In this document: one piece after another, positions 42,400 to 49,614 of the stretch
Layout of the letters: each line of letters opens with the position of its first letter
Numbering within the stretch: the first letter of the stretch is position 1
Origin: an uncultured Clostridia bacterium
Lineage (GTDB): Bacteria > Bacillota > Clostridia > Christensenellales > Borkfalkiaceae
Length of the DNA stretch: 50,912 bases
NCBI GenBank assembly: GCA_947631195.1
Contig: CANRKK010000013.1
Location: 1 to 50,912 of the forward strand
Direction of reading: 5' to 3'
Notes under the pieces: model-generated
The model's database searches: none
Told to the model about the DNA's origin: nothing
The model's input: only the letters and a program-made list of their open reading frames with translations
Program-made: the position numbers and the translations under genes

Positions 42400-43500
42400 A
42401 TGAAAAATATTGCGCTGACAGGCAGCACCGGCTCGATAGGCAGGCAGGTTTTAAACGTCGTCAGGGCCCATCCCGACCTCTTCAAAATAGTTTCGCTGGT
42501 CGCAAACAACGCGTCGGAGGAATTTGAGCGGCAGGTCCGCGAGTTCAAGCCCGCATACTTTGCCGTTGCCTCAAAAGACGGGGAAAGGGCGTTAGACGCA
42601 GCCGTTCCCCCCTGCGCGGACGTAATCTTCAACGCGGCGGGCGGCTTTGCGGGGCTGAAATACAGCCTGCGGGCGGTGAGAGCGGGCAAAGAGCTCGCTT
42701 TAGCCAATAAGGAGACGCTTGTGTGCGGCGGAGACATAATCTGCGCGGAGGCGGAAAAAACGGGCTGCAAAATTTTGCCCGTGGACAGCGAACATTCCGC
42801 AATCTGGCAGTGCCTCGGCTTTGACAAGACCCGCCCCGTGCGCAGGCTGATAATCACGGCGAGCGGCGGTGCGTTCCGCGGCTACACCCCCGAAATGCTC
42901 AAAAAAGTCACCCCCGCGCAGGCGTTAAACCACCCCACGTGGCGGATGGGCAAAAAAATAACGGTGGACAGCGCCACGCTGATGAACAAGGGCTACGAGG
43001 TGATAGAGGCCCACGCACTCTACGGCGTGCCCTACGGCAGGATAACCGCCGTTATACACCCGCAGAGCATAGTCCATTCCATGGTGGAGTTCGAGGACGG
43101 CGCGATACTTGCGCAGATGGGCCTGCCGACTATGGAGCTTCCCATACAGATGGCCCTTACATATCCCGAACGCTATGCCTGCTCGCAGCCGCTAAACTTT
43201 TCCAGGCCGTTCGCGCTGGAATTCGCCCCGCTCGGGCGCAGGGATTTCCCCCTCTACGATCTGGCGCTTGCCTGCGGGGAGGCGGGCGGCACCCTGCCCT
43301 GCGCGCTCAACGCCGCCGACGAGGTTGCGGTAAACGCATTTTTGAACGGCGAGATAGCGTTTACGGATATCTATGCCGCGGTTGAGGGCGTGATTTCCGC
43401 CACGGAGCGGGAGGAGGCGGAAAGTTTCGAACAGCTCTGCGCCGTCGACGGAGAGGCCCGCCTCAAGGCGCGGGAAATAATAAAAAATCTCAAAAAGTGA
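42400..43500 (+). CDS. dxr: 1-deoxy-D-xylulose 5-phosphate reductoisomerase
   Basis: 366 residues, slightly short of the usual 380-395. Dxr forms 2-C-methyl-D-erythritol 4-phosphate, the committed step of the MEP isoprenoid pathway. NADPH-binding GSTGSIGRQVL is at residues 8-18. The metal and substrate residues appear in PVDSEHSAIWQCL (near 127-139), SGGAFR, and TVDSATLMNKGYEVIEAHALYG. The ribosome site is poor, and a TATAAT (42390-42395) lies only 4 bases before the ATG, so initiation may depend on upstream translation or be leaderless. Confidence 0.95.
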   Translation: MKNIALTGSTGSIGRQVLNVVRAHPDLFKIVSLVANNASEEFERQVREFKPAYFAVASKDGERALDAAVPPCADVIFNAAGGFAGLKYSLRAVRAGKELALANKETLVCGGDIICAEAEKTGCKILPVDSEHSAIWQCLGFDKTRPVRRLIITASGGAFRGYTPEMLKKVTPAQALNHPTWRMGKKITVDSATLMNKGYEVIEAHALYGVPYGRITAVIHPQSIVHSMVEFEDGAILAQMGLPTMELPIQMALTYPERYACSQPLNFSRPFALEFAPLGRRDFPLYDLALACGEAGGTLPCALNAADEVAVNAFLNGEIAFTDIYAAVEGVISATEREEAESFEQLCAVDGEARLKAREIIKNLKK

Positions 43501-43513
43501 CTCTTTAAAGATA

Positions 43514-44656
43514 TTGAACACGTTTAACTCGGTGATGTCCACGATAGGCTCCGTGCTGCTGGCAATTTTGATTTTGCTTTTGATGATAACGGTGCACGAG
43601 TTCGGGCATTATCTTGCCGGCAAGGCGTTAAAATTTAAAATCAACGAGTTTGCCATAGGCTTCGGCCCTAAACTTTTCAAGCGCACGTCCAAGCGCACGG
43701 GCGAGGTGTTTTCGGTGCGCGCGCTGCCTTTGGGCGGGTTTTGCGCCTTCGAGGGGGAGGACGGCGACGCCGAATCTCCCGACGCGTTCAACAACAAGGC
43801 CCCGTGGAAGAGGATAATAGTGCTTGTGGCGGGGCCGCTCATGAACTATCTGCTGGCGTTGCTGCTGATCGTCGTATCGCTGTTTGCGTTCGGGCAGATG
43901 GCATATAAGATAGGCGCGGTGGCTCCCCCGCCCGAGGACGGGGCGCAGGCCGGGCAGTACGTGGAATACTCCTTAAAAGAGGAGGACGTAATCCTAAAAA
44001 TCAACGGCAAAAACATATATCTGACCACCGACGCAATGTCCGCGCTCGCGGGAAAAAGGGCGGGCGACATAGTGACGGTAACCGTGCTTAGGGAGGGCGC
44101 AACGCAGGAGGCGCAGGTTATGCTCCGCGGCGATTGCGATTTTTCAAGCTCGCAGCAAACCTCCAAACTGTGGCACGCGCTCGGCGTGGGGACGTACGGA
44201 GTAACCGCGGGCGACGGCGGCGAAGAGACCACGACATACTACTACGATTTGGGCGTGGAGAGCGTGCGCTTCGGGTTTTTTACGACGTTGGGGCACTCCT
44301 TCCAGTATTCGTGGAGGATAGCTGGCACCATATTCAAAGTGCTGGGCGAGCTGCTCACGGGGCACTTGGGGCTGAACGCCATGGGCGGGCCCGTCACCAC
44401 CATAAAACTTACAAGCGAGATAGCCTCGCAGTCGCTGCAAAACTTCTTTGAAATAGCGGCGTATATCGGCGTGAATTTGGCGGTGTTCAACCTGCTGCCC
44501 ATTCCCGCCCTCGACGGCAGCAAAGTCATCTTCTGCCTCATAGAGTGGATATTCCGCAAGCCCGTCCCCCGCAAAATAGAGGCGATAATCCACGCCGTCG
44601 GCTTTGTGGCGATATTGGGGTTTGCTATACTTGTCGATATTTTGCAATTTGTATAA
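43514..44656 (+). CDS. rseP: Site-2 zinc metalloprotease RseP
   Basis: 380 residues from TTG 43514; ATG 43535, seven codons later, is an equally possible start, as neither has a strong ribosome site. RseP cleaves anti-sigma factors and signal-peptide remnants within the membrane. The zinc site HEFGH is at residues 28-32 and NLLPIPALDG near 330-340 supplies the third ligand. A PDZ domain lies between (about residues 120-200). It ends the pyrH cluster and is followed by a terminator. Confidence 0.92.
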   Translation: MNTFNSVMSTIGSVLLAILILLLMITVHEFGHYLAGKALKFKINEFAIGFGPKLFKRTSKRTGEVFSVRALPLGGFCAFEGEDGDAESPDAFNNKAPWKRIIVLVAGPLMNYLLALLLIVVSLFAFGQMAYKIGAVAPPPEDGAQAGQYVEYSLKEEDVILKINGKNIYLTTDAMSALAGKRAGDIVTVTVLREGATQEAQVMLRGDCDFSSSQQTSKLWHALGVGTYGVTAGDGGEETTTYYYDLGVESVRFGFFTTLGHSFQYSWRIAGTIFKVLGELLTGHLGLNAMGGPVTTIKLTSEIASQSLQNFFEIAAYIGVNLAVFNLLPIPALDGSKVIFCLIEWIFRKPVPRKIEAIIHAVGFVAILGFAILVDILQFV

Positions 44657-44659
44657 TAT

Positions 44660-44835
44660 TCACAAAAAAACAGACGTTCGGCGATGTCTGTTTTTTTCGT
44701 GATTTGAGGGCTGCTCGCCCTCTGTCTGCGATTAATAAGGGCGCACGTATTATATAATCGCAGACATTCACCCCGCTCAGGCGCAGGTATGCGCAAATTG
44801 GGTGCGCTGGCGCAAGCGTAGCTTGCTTGCGCCGT
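44660..44835 (-). repeat. Family C structured element, copy 3 (inverted)
   Basis: Reverse-strand, full-length copy that aligns with 1826-2010. Helices: GGCGCAAGC/GCTTGCGCC (44809-44817 with 44825-44833), TGTCTGCGATTA (44723-44734) with TAATCGCAGACA (44755-44766), GAGGGC/GCCCTC, then the linker and a last hairpin that also serves rseP as terminator. The conserved loop TATATAA to GTGCGCCCTTA matches copy 1. Confidence 0.8.
44664..44697. terminator. Terminator after rseP (3' module of family C)
   Basis: Stem AAAAAAACAGAC and GTCTGTTTTTTT around GTTCGGCGAT, with outer TCAC/GTGA bases. It resembles the rplQ terminator (18981-19013) in sequence as well as form, so both probably derive from the family C terminal hairpin. 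Confidence 0.75.
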
Positions 44836-44902
44836 GAATTATTTTAAAATAATTTACACGCTTGTAGACTTCGTAAGGGTAGTGCGCACACCCCCATCCA
44901 AC

Positions 44903-44940
44903 TGTCATTCTGAGGAGGGCGGAGCCCGACGAAGAATCTG
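44903..44940 (+). repeat. Family D repeat, copy 3
   Basis: TGTCATTCTGAGG, hairpin GGGC-gga-GCCC, CGACGAAGAATCTG. It differs from 6988-7025 by one base in the loop. Upstream is the family A tail sequence GTAGACTTCGTAA without the rest of that element. Confidence 0.75.
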
Positions 44941-44982
44941 TCGCGTAGCGACCTTTAAAATAAATATAACGCACATTACTCC

Positions 44983-45040
44983 GTGTCATTTCGAACGATA
45001 TGAGACCCGCTGAAAGCGGGCGATTGAGTGAGAGAATCCC
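44983..45040 (+). repeat. Family D-like repeat (TCATTTCGAAC type), copy 2
   Basis: Same flanks as 13057-13113; hairpin is CCCGC-tgaaa-GCGGG. Both flanks are identical over more than 15 bases on each side. Confidence 0.7.
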
Positions 45041-45066
45041 CCCCCAATATTGTAAATAAAGCAACA

Positions 45067-45096
45067 GCGGCGGGCGCGAAAATTCGCGCCCGCCGC
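45067..45096. repeat. Family E palindrome only
   Basis: The 14-base stem GCGGCGGGCGCGAA (45067-45080) and TTCGCGCCCGCCGC (45083-45096) without the long arm found in the other copies. A second hairpin, GGCGCGCAGGC/GCCTGCGCGCC, follows at 45109-45133 and may end the thiT transcript. Confidence 0.65.
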
Positions 45097-45134
45097 TGTA
45101 AAATTGTCGGCGCGCAGGCTATGCCTGCGCGCCT

Positions 45135-45211
45135 TATAAGTTTAACAAAACAACGTTAAAAATTTAATAAAACAACAGTATAAGTTTAACAAAACAGCGG
45201 TATAAGTTTAA
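45135..45211. repeat. 22-base tandem repeat overlapping the thiT stop
   Basis: Three and a half head-to-tail units: 45135-45156, 45157-45178, 45179-45200, and 45201-45211. Consensus TATAAGTTTAACAAAACARCGG; unit 2 has four or five changes. The stop codon of the transporter gene (reverse strand, 45208-45210) lies inside the last, partial unit. Confidence 0.8.
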
Positions 45212-46410
45212 TTTTCGCCGTCCGTTGCGGCTTCGCTTTGGCCGTCCTCGGCGGGAGCCTTTTCCTTATCGCGCGCATAGCGGTCTATCTGCTTTACGAA
45301 CGCCTTGGAGGAGAACACGATCGCCCCCGCAACCACGACAAGGGCTATATCCACAAACACGAAGGAGTTGTAGCCTAAGCTGTACAGCCAGAAATTACTC
45401 TGTCCCGCGTCGATGGCGTATGCCCCGAAAGCGAACACGCCCGAAAGCACGTGCGCGACGAATCTGAGCGCGCCCGCAAGTATCGCGCCGAGCACAAACT
45501 TCACCTGCGGCAGCTTGTCCAGCGCGGCAACGTTTTTAAACACGCCCGCAAAGCCTATCATGGCAAAGGCTATGGGGTAGTCCAAAAGGAACTGGGCGGG
45601 GTGGATTATGTAAGTGTCCTGCATCGCCTGCATTATTCCGTATATAAGCCCCACCAAAACGCCCTTTTTGGGTCCGTAGATGTACGCGAACAGCATTATG
45701 GGAAGCAGCGAAACAAAGGTGATGGAGCCGCCCTGCGGCATTTCCCACAGCTTTACGTAGGAGAGCACGAAGGATATCGCAACGGTGATTCCCGCCAAGG
45801 CTATGCAGCGGCTGTCGAACGCGGTCTTGTTCTTTCTGTCCAGCAGGAAGGCCGCCGCAATTGCGCCTGCAACCAGCACTCCCGCCGAAACGTACAGCGC
45901 GGTCTGGTTCAGGTTGGTCTGGTCGGTGTCGTAGTAGCCGTCGCCGACGATGTGCCTTGCGTAGTATATGCCTATCGTGACCGCCGCGGCAACCAGCGCG
46001 CACAGCGCAACCGAGCCGCAGACAATTGCAACCAACTTGCGCTTTTCGGGCTTTTTGGCGCCCGTGACAAGCAGCGCCACGGCGCTTGCCAGCAGCACCC
46101 CGAACAGCACCAAAAGGGGAATGAGCACGTACGTTATGACGTCGGCGTTTATGTAATTTTCGGTGAGATATCCCTCAGAAGTGCGCTTTACGAGCTGCAT
46201 TATCAGCATCGTTATTCCCACTATAAGCGCATAAAACGCAAGTTCCCACACCATGTACTTCATCGCCTTAAAGGCAACGTCCTTTTTCATCGCAACAAAG
46301 AGCAAAACGCCCGTTATCACGAGTGCGGCAACAAAGCCGACGGTCAGCCAAAGCACCACGGCTTCGGCGGAGTCGAAGGCATAGTTTGCCTCGAGTAACC
46401 CAACAACCAT
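45208..46410 (-). CDS. thiT: ThiT-like thiamine transporter with extra N-terminal membrane domain
   Basis: 400 residues from ATG 46410, chosen for its AAGGAGG site; a longer frame would run into the riboswitch. Residues about 200-385 match ThiT, the thiamine-binding S component of an ECF transporter: SYVKLWEMPQGGS (217-229), YGPKKGVLVGLIYGIMQ, and HPAQFLLDYPIAFA. Residues 15-195 add five membrane segments not present in ordinary ThiT (about 180-200 residues total). Their role is unknown. The TPP riboswitch upstream supports thiamine uptake. The ATPase and EcfT partners are not in this window. Confidence 0.88.
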   Translation of the reverse strand: MVVGLLEANYAFDSAEAVVLWLTVGFVAALVITGVLLFVAMKKDVAFKAMKYMVWELAFYALIVGITMLIMQLVKRTSEGYLTENYINADVITYVLIPLLVLFGVLLASAVALLVTGAKKPEKRKLVAIVCGSVALCALVAAAVTIGIYYARHIVGDGYYDTDQTNLNQTALYVSAGVLVAGAIAAAFLLDRKNKTAFDSRCIALAGITVAISFVLSYVKLWEMPQGGSITFVSLLPIMLFAYIYGPKKGVLVGLIYGIMQAMQDTYIIHPAQFLLDYPIAFAMIGFAGVFKNVAALDKLPQVKFVLGAILAGALRFVAHVLSGVFAFGAYAIDAGQSNFWLYSLGYNSFVFVDIALVVVAGAIVFSSKAFVKQIDRYARDKEKAPAEDGQSEAATDGEN

Positions 46411-46431
46411 AAAACCTCCTTTTAACCGCCG

Positions 46432-46472
46432 AAAATAAAAAGCCTTCCCCATGAAAAATTTAGGGAATGCCC
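46432..46472 (-). terminator. Riboswitch expression platform (terminator)
   Basis: Reverse strand: GCaTTCCC pairs with GGGGAAgGC across TAAATTTTTCAT, followed by TTTTTATTTT. It lies between the TPP aptamer and the thiT ribosome site, indicating transcriptional attenuation when TPP is bound. Confidence 0.7.
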
Positions 46473-46480
46473 GAAAAAAT

Positions 46481-46565
46481 CTCTTTGCGCTATCGCTCAA
46501 CAATTACGTTGCCGATTCAAAGGGTATAATCTCAGCCGCGCAAAGCCGCGCAGCACCCCCGACGA
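46481..46565 (-). promoter_or_regulatory. TPP riboswitch (THI element)
   Basis: On the reverse strand, GGGGGTGCTGCG, a GC stem, GGCTGAGATTATACCCTTTGA and then the second arm with CAAC-GTAATT-GTTG and GAGCG. The CTGAGA and ACCCTTTGAA blocks are the diagnostic pyrimidine-sensing core. The 3' arm departs from the usual sequence but can fold the same way: CTTTG pairs with CAAAG. It controls the thiamine transporter gene downstream. Confidence 0.88.
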
Positions 46566-46578
46566 TTAAACTAAGACA

Positions 46579-46607
46579 ATTATATGTGTTTGCGGCGCAT
46601 ATGTCAA
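46579..46607 (-). promoter_or_regulatory. Promoter of the riboswitch-thiT unit
   Basis: Reverse strand: TTGACA (46602-46607), 17-base spacer, TATAAT (46579-46584). Transcription would start a few bases before the aptamer. Confidence 0.85.
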
Positions 46608-46646
46608 CCAAAAAACGGGGGGAGAGGATAAAAAACGAACGGCAAC

Positions 46647-47038
46647 AAAAAACCCCGCGCAACCGCACGGGGCATATATATCTTTGTATTAAGTTTTAAT
46701 TGCGAGGCTTTAAATCACGCGGTTGCCCTGTGGCCAATCGGTTAATAAACCTTGCAACCGAAAATTCCGTTGCTCAATCTTTAACCGCGTCAGATTTTAT
46801 CCTCTCCGGTTGAATTGTACATTGGAGTTTACCTTCCTTCCCGTTTATTGGTGCGATTTAAGTAAAGTCTTTTCATAACCTTACCTCCCTTGCATCAATT
46901 TCCCTTATCATATAGAAGCGGCTGCCGGCGGGCCCTCCCGAGGAATTGTACAAATCCTGGTTTGCAAATTTGCTTTAAAAGAACACACTTCAAAAAATGT
47001 TGGTACCTAACAATTTCTGTAAGTTATTTTCTTTTTTC
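46647..47038 (-). ncRNA. Candidate structured RNA of unknown class
   Basis: A roughly 390-nt independent transcription unit: consensus promoter (47045-47072) at its head and an intrinsic terminator (CCCCG/CGGGG then TTTTTT, 46647-46673) at its end. Its 3' part folds into nested helices: ACGCGGTT and AACCGCGT as outer arms enclosing GCAACGGAA/TTCGGTTGC and GGTT/AACC. The sequence TGTACAATTC occurs twice. It contains a 15-codon frame with a good ribosome site. I compared it mentally with RNase P, tmRNA, 6S, SRP RNA, T-box and c-di-GMP riboswitch hallmarks and found none. It may be a ncRNA, a dual-function RNA or a leader of a tiny peptide. Confidence 0.65.
46829..46876 (-). CDS. 15-residue open frame inside the candidate RNA
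   Basis: ATG at 46876, preceded seven bases upstream by GGGAGG, and TAA at 46829. It encodes MKRLYLNRTNKREGR, strongly basic (seven Lys or Arg). Small size means chance occurrence is possible, but the ribosome site is as good as those of real genes here. It could be a leader peptide, a small protein or a toxin-like product; none is supported directly. Confidence 0.4.
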   Translation of the reverse strand: MKRLYLNRTNKREGR

Positions 47039-47044
47039 AATTAC

Positions 47045-47072
47045 ATTATAGCATATAAAACGCGCTTGTCAA
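47045..47072 (-). promoter_or_regulatory. Promoter of the candidate ncRNA
   Basis: Reverse strand: TTGACA (47067-47072), 16-base spacer, TATAAT (47045-47050). It is a perfect match to both hexamers. Confidence 0.85.
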
Positions 47073-47135
47073 TAGGTATTTTAAAAAAAATTAAAAAAAT
47101 TTTTAAAAGTGTAAATTACTTGTATTGTAATAAAA

Positions 47136-47164
47136 TTGACATTGGAAAGGGCGCGGTGTATAAT
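47136..47164 (+). promoter_or_regulatory. Promoter of the second antiporter
   Basis: TTGACA (47136-47141), 17-base spacer, TATAAT (47159-47164). It is divergent from the candidate ncRNA promoter 64 bases away, so the two may be co-regulated. Confidence 0.85.
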
Positions 47165-47184
47165 TGCGGAACGAGAGGAAAGAT

Positions 47185-48636
47185 ATGATACCATTTCACG
47201 GCAACACGCCGCTCGGTTTTGCGGCCGTGCTTGCGATAATTTTGTTTTCGACGAAGATTTTGGGGCTTCTGTTCAAAAAGATGGGCCTGCCGCAGGTGCT
47301 CGGCTTTATCATAGCGGGCATACTTATAGGGCCGTCCGTGTTCGGGGAACTGATAAACGGCGGGCGCGGGTTTGCCATCATCGGGTTCGAGGACAAATCC
47401 TACAACTGCCTGTTCGCCCTGCCCGACGACGCCGAGATGTCCCAAAAGCTCACCGAACTGTTCGGCAGGGAAGTAAACTTCGGCAACGGGTTGGGGCTGT
47501 TCGCAAAGATAGGCGTGCTGCTTCTGATGTTTTCGGCGGGGCTGGAAACCAACTTAAAGGAATTAAAAAGCACGGGGCCGGCCGCAATTCTGATGGCGAC
47601 TTCGGGCGTTTTATTGCCGCTTGCGCTCGGCTTTGCAATGTCCCTGCCCTTCGGCAACATCGGGCTGGGATTCGGCGGCAGCGCAAACATTTTCCGCTGC
47701 GTGTTCATAGGCACAATTTTAACGGCCACCAGCGTCGCCATAACGGTGTCCGTGTTAAAGGAGCTGGGCAAAATCCGCTCCAAGTTGGGCACCACGATAG
47801 TGTCCGCCGCGATAATAGACGACGTAATAGGCATCGTGCTCCTGTCCGTGGTCACGGGCATAGCCAAGGCGGGCGGCTCGCAGGAATATTCCAACGGCTT
47901 CGAGTGGTTCAAGGGACAGATCTACGGCACCGTGATAATGATTGTCTGCTTCTTCGTGTTCGCCATAGTGGCGGGCATAGGCATACACTACGCCTTTTGC
48001 TGGCTGGAAAAAAAGCGCGCCACAACCCACCGCGTGCCCATTTTTTCGCTGGCGGTCTGCTTTATTTACAGCTGGCTTGCCGAGGAAATTTTCGGCGTGG
48101 CCGACATAACGGGCGCATTTCTGGCGGGAGTGGTGCTGTCCACCGCCCACCGCGCCAGCGCGTACGCCGACACCAAGATAGAGGTTTGCACCTACACCAT
48201 CTTCGCCCCCGTGTTCTTTGCCAACATAGGCATCTCGTCCATCTCCTTCGTGGGGCTCAACCCCGGAGTGCTGCTGTTTGCCCTTCTCGCCGTGCTGGCG
48301 GGGCTTATCGGCAAAATCGTGGGCTGCGGCGCGGTTTGCAGGCTCTTTAAATACGGCTGGAAGGAGAGCGCGATAGGCGGCGTGGGAATGATGGCCCGCG
48401 GCGAGGTGGCGCTGATAGTCACGGCCACGGTCACGGGAGCCGCGCTCGGCGAAAACGCCCTGCCCCCGCAGTTTATGATAATGACGGTGCTGCTTATTCT
48501 TGTTTCCTCCATACTCACGCCCATACTTCTCAAAGTGCTGTACCGCGAGCCTCAGACGGCGGGCAAGGGGGGACCTACGCGTTACGGCCCGCACGGCGAC
48601 GAGAGCGCGCCCGAATTCCCCGAGGAAGTCGATTAA
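47185..48636 (+). CDS. Cation:proton antiporter, CPA2 type (second)
   Basis: 483 residues from ATG 47185 (ribosome site GAGAGGA); the in-frame TTG at 47164 overlaps the -10 and is rejected. About 12 membrane segments. The family motif LPQVLGFIIAGILIGPSVFG lies near residues 33-52. The ion-site acidic pair is in AAIIDDVIGIVLLS (about residues 207-220), and GVGMMARGEVALIVT precedes the last segments. An extra loop of about 50 residues near 58-110 is absent from the antiporter at 20409. No RCK domain is seen. Confidence 0.85.
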   Translation: MIPFHGNTPLGFAAVLAIILFSTKILGLLFKKMGLPQVLGFIIAGILIGPSVFGELINGGRGFAIIGFEDKSYNCLFALPDDAEMSQKLTELFGREVNFGNGLGLFAKIGVLLLMFSAGLETNLKELKSTGPAAILMATSGVLLPLALGFAMSLPFGNIGLGFGGSANIFRCVFIGTILTATSVAITVSVLKELGKIRSKLGTTIVSAAIIDDVIGIVLLSVVTGIAKAGGSQEYSNGFEWFKGQIYGTVIMIVCFFVFAIVAGIGIHYAFCWLEKKRATTHRVPIFSLAVCFIYSWLAEEIFGVADITGAFLAGVVLSTAHRASAYADTKIEVCTYTIFAPVFFANIGISSISFVGLNPGVLLFALLAVLAGLIGKIVGCGAVCRLFKYGWKESAIGGVGMMARGEVALIVTATVTGAALGENALPPQFMIMTVLLILVSSILTPILLKVLYREPQTAGKGGPTRYGPHGDESAPEFPEEVD

Positions 48637-48672
48637 ATGCGCGCTATATAGTGATATAGTAATATAGTTAAA

Positions 48673-48701
48673 GGCCGCCGCGGCAAACTGCCGCGGCGGC
48701 C
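48673..48701. terminator. Bidirectional terminator between convergent genes
   Basis: Perfect 13-base stem GGCCGCCGCGGCA (48673-48685) and TGCCGCGGCGGCC (48689-48701) with an AAC loop, followed by ATATATTTTATT. It serves the antiporter and the converging small gene. Confidence 0.8.
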
Positions 48702-48728
48702 ATATATTTTATTACAGTTTTTTTTAAT

Positions 48729-48959
48729 TTATCTCGAAAGAACCCAGTTTTTTACGTCCTCGCGGGCAATGGGTACAATATTTTCCGCGGGATATTTGGA
48801 TTTCGATCCCCCGTTCGTATATACAAAATATCGTCCGTCGGTCGTTATATATAAAGTCTCTTCATAGCCGCAAGGATCGCCGGGGACGCCGTAAGTGAAT
48901 TTTTTATCTATCGTGGAATTTGCGGTGTCGTAAATAACGCCGTCTATATCCTTACACAT
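48729..48959 (-). CDS. Small hypothetical protein with own promoter
   Basis: 76 residues, function unknown. The pattern (start MCKDIDGVIYDTANS, then YEETLYITTDGRYFVYTNGG, SKYPAENIVPI and a C-terminal KNWVL) resembles small acidic proteins seen widely in Bacillota, often on accessory elements; no role has been established for them to my knowledge. No membrane segment or signal is visible. A consensus promoter, GGGAG site and a terminator support a real gene. Confidence 0.75.
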   Translation of the reverse strand: MCKDIDGVIYDTANSTIDKKFTYGVPGDPCGYEETLYITTDGRYFVYTNGGSKSKYPAENIVPIAREDVKNWVLSR

Positions 48960-48989
48960 AGCTCACCATCTCCCCAAATTTGTACACTA

Positions 48990-49018
48990 ATTTTATCACC
49001 CTCCCCGCGGTCTGTCAA
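48990..49018 (-). promoter_or_regulatory. Promoter of the small hypothetical gene
   Basis: Reverse strand: TTGACA (49013-49018), 17-base spacer, TAAAAT (48990-48995), with about 24 nt of leader to the ATG. Confidence 0.75.
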
Positions 49019-49112
49019 ATTAATACATTTTGTTGAACAATTTATAAACCATATGTTAAAATTTTTTAAATAATGTTAAAAACTAAAAAACGATAAAGTC
49101 AAGCAAATGCGC

Positions 49113-49141
49113 TTGACAAAGCGGGAGGATAGCGGTACAAT
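49113..49141 (+). promoter_or_regulatory. Promoter of ylxM-ffh
   Basis: TTGACA (49113-49118), 17-base spacer, TACAAT (49136-49141), leaving a leader of about 19 nt before the ylxM ATG. Confidence 0.85.
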
Positions 49142-49166
49142 GTAAAGCGATAAAACTTTACATACC

Positions 49167-49604
49167 ATGACGAAGTTACAGTTTATGCGCCTGTGGGACA
49201 GTTATGCGGGGCTGTTGACGCCCACCCAGCAGGAGATAACAAATTTATATTTCAACTACGACCTCACGGTTTCGGAGATAGCCGCCCAAAAGGGGATATC
49301 GCGGCAGGCCGTGTCGGAGTGCCTTGCGGGCTGCAAGAGGCAGCTTGCCGGCTACGAAAAAAAGCTCAACTTTGTGGAGAGCAATACAAAGTATGGCCTT
49401 GAAGTCAGCTTTATGCTCACCGACATAACCCGCTGGGCGGAAAATTTTGCCGCCGCCCACCCCGAATACGGCGGGGATATCCAAACGCTTTTGGGCATTT
49501 TGGAAAGCGACTACTCGGCGGCCGCGGCGGAGGCGGTAGGCGCCCCCGAAACGCGCGCACTGTACGGCGAAGTTTCCCCTGCGGACGGCGGGGAGGGCGA
49601 ATAA
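49167..49604 (+). CDS. ylxM: YlxM-like helix-turn-helix protein
   Basis: 145 residues, longer than the usual 105-115 because of an acidic, Ala-rich C-terminal tail. The N-terminal half is a sigma-factor-like helix-turn-helix: LLTPTQQEITNLYFNYDLTVSE (about residues 16-37, split) and IAAQKGISRQAVSECL, characteristic of YlxM (UPF0122). This protein is normally encoded just before ffh and is thought to act with the signal recognition particle. ffh starts 10 bases after its stop. Confidence 0.9.
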   Translation: MTKLQFMRLWDSYAGLLTPTQQEITNLYFNYDLTVSEIAAQKGISRQAVSECLAGCKRQLAGYEKKLNFVESNTKYGLEVSFMLTDITRWAENFAAAHPEYGGDIQTLLGILESDYSAAAAEAVGAPETRALYGEVSPADGGEGE

Positions 49605-49614
49605 AGGAGGACGT

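Noticed and set aside
45135-45211. CRISPR array
   Set aside because: The 22-base units are head to tail with no spacers and no cas genes.
46675-46735. Similarity of CACAGGGCAA and AAAGCC in the candidate RNA to a c-di-GMP-I riboswitch
   Set aside because: The rest of the aptamer is absent and the AACCGCGT bases pair instead with ACGCGGTT upstream.
46647-47038. RNase P RNA, tmRNA, 6S RNA, SRP RNA or T-box identity
   Set aside because: No GAGGAAAGTCC or equivalent core, no tag frame or tRNA-like ends, no 6S central bubble pairing of 5' and 3' ends, no SRP tetraloop motif, and no T-box GGTGGNACC sequence were found.
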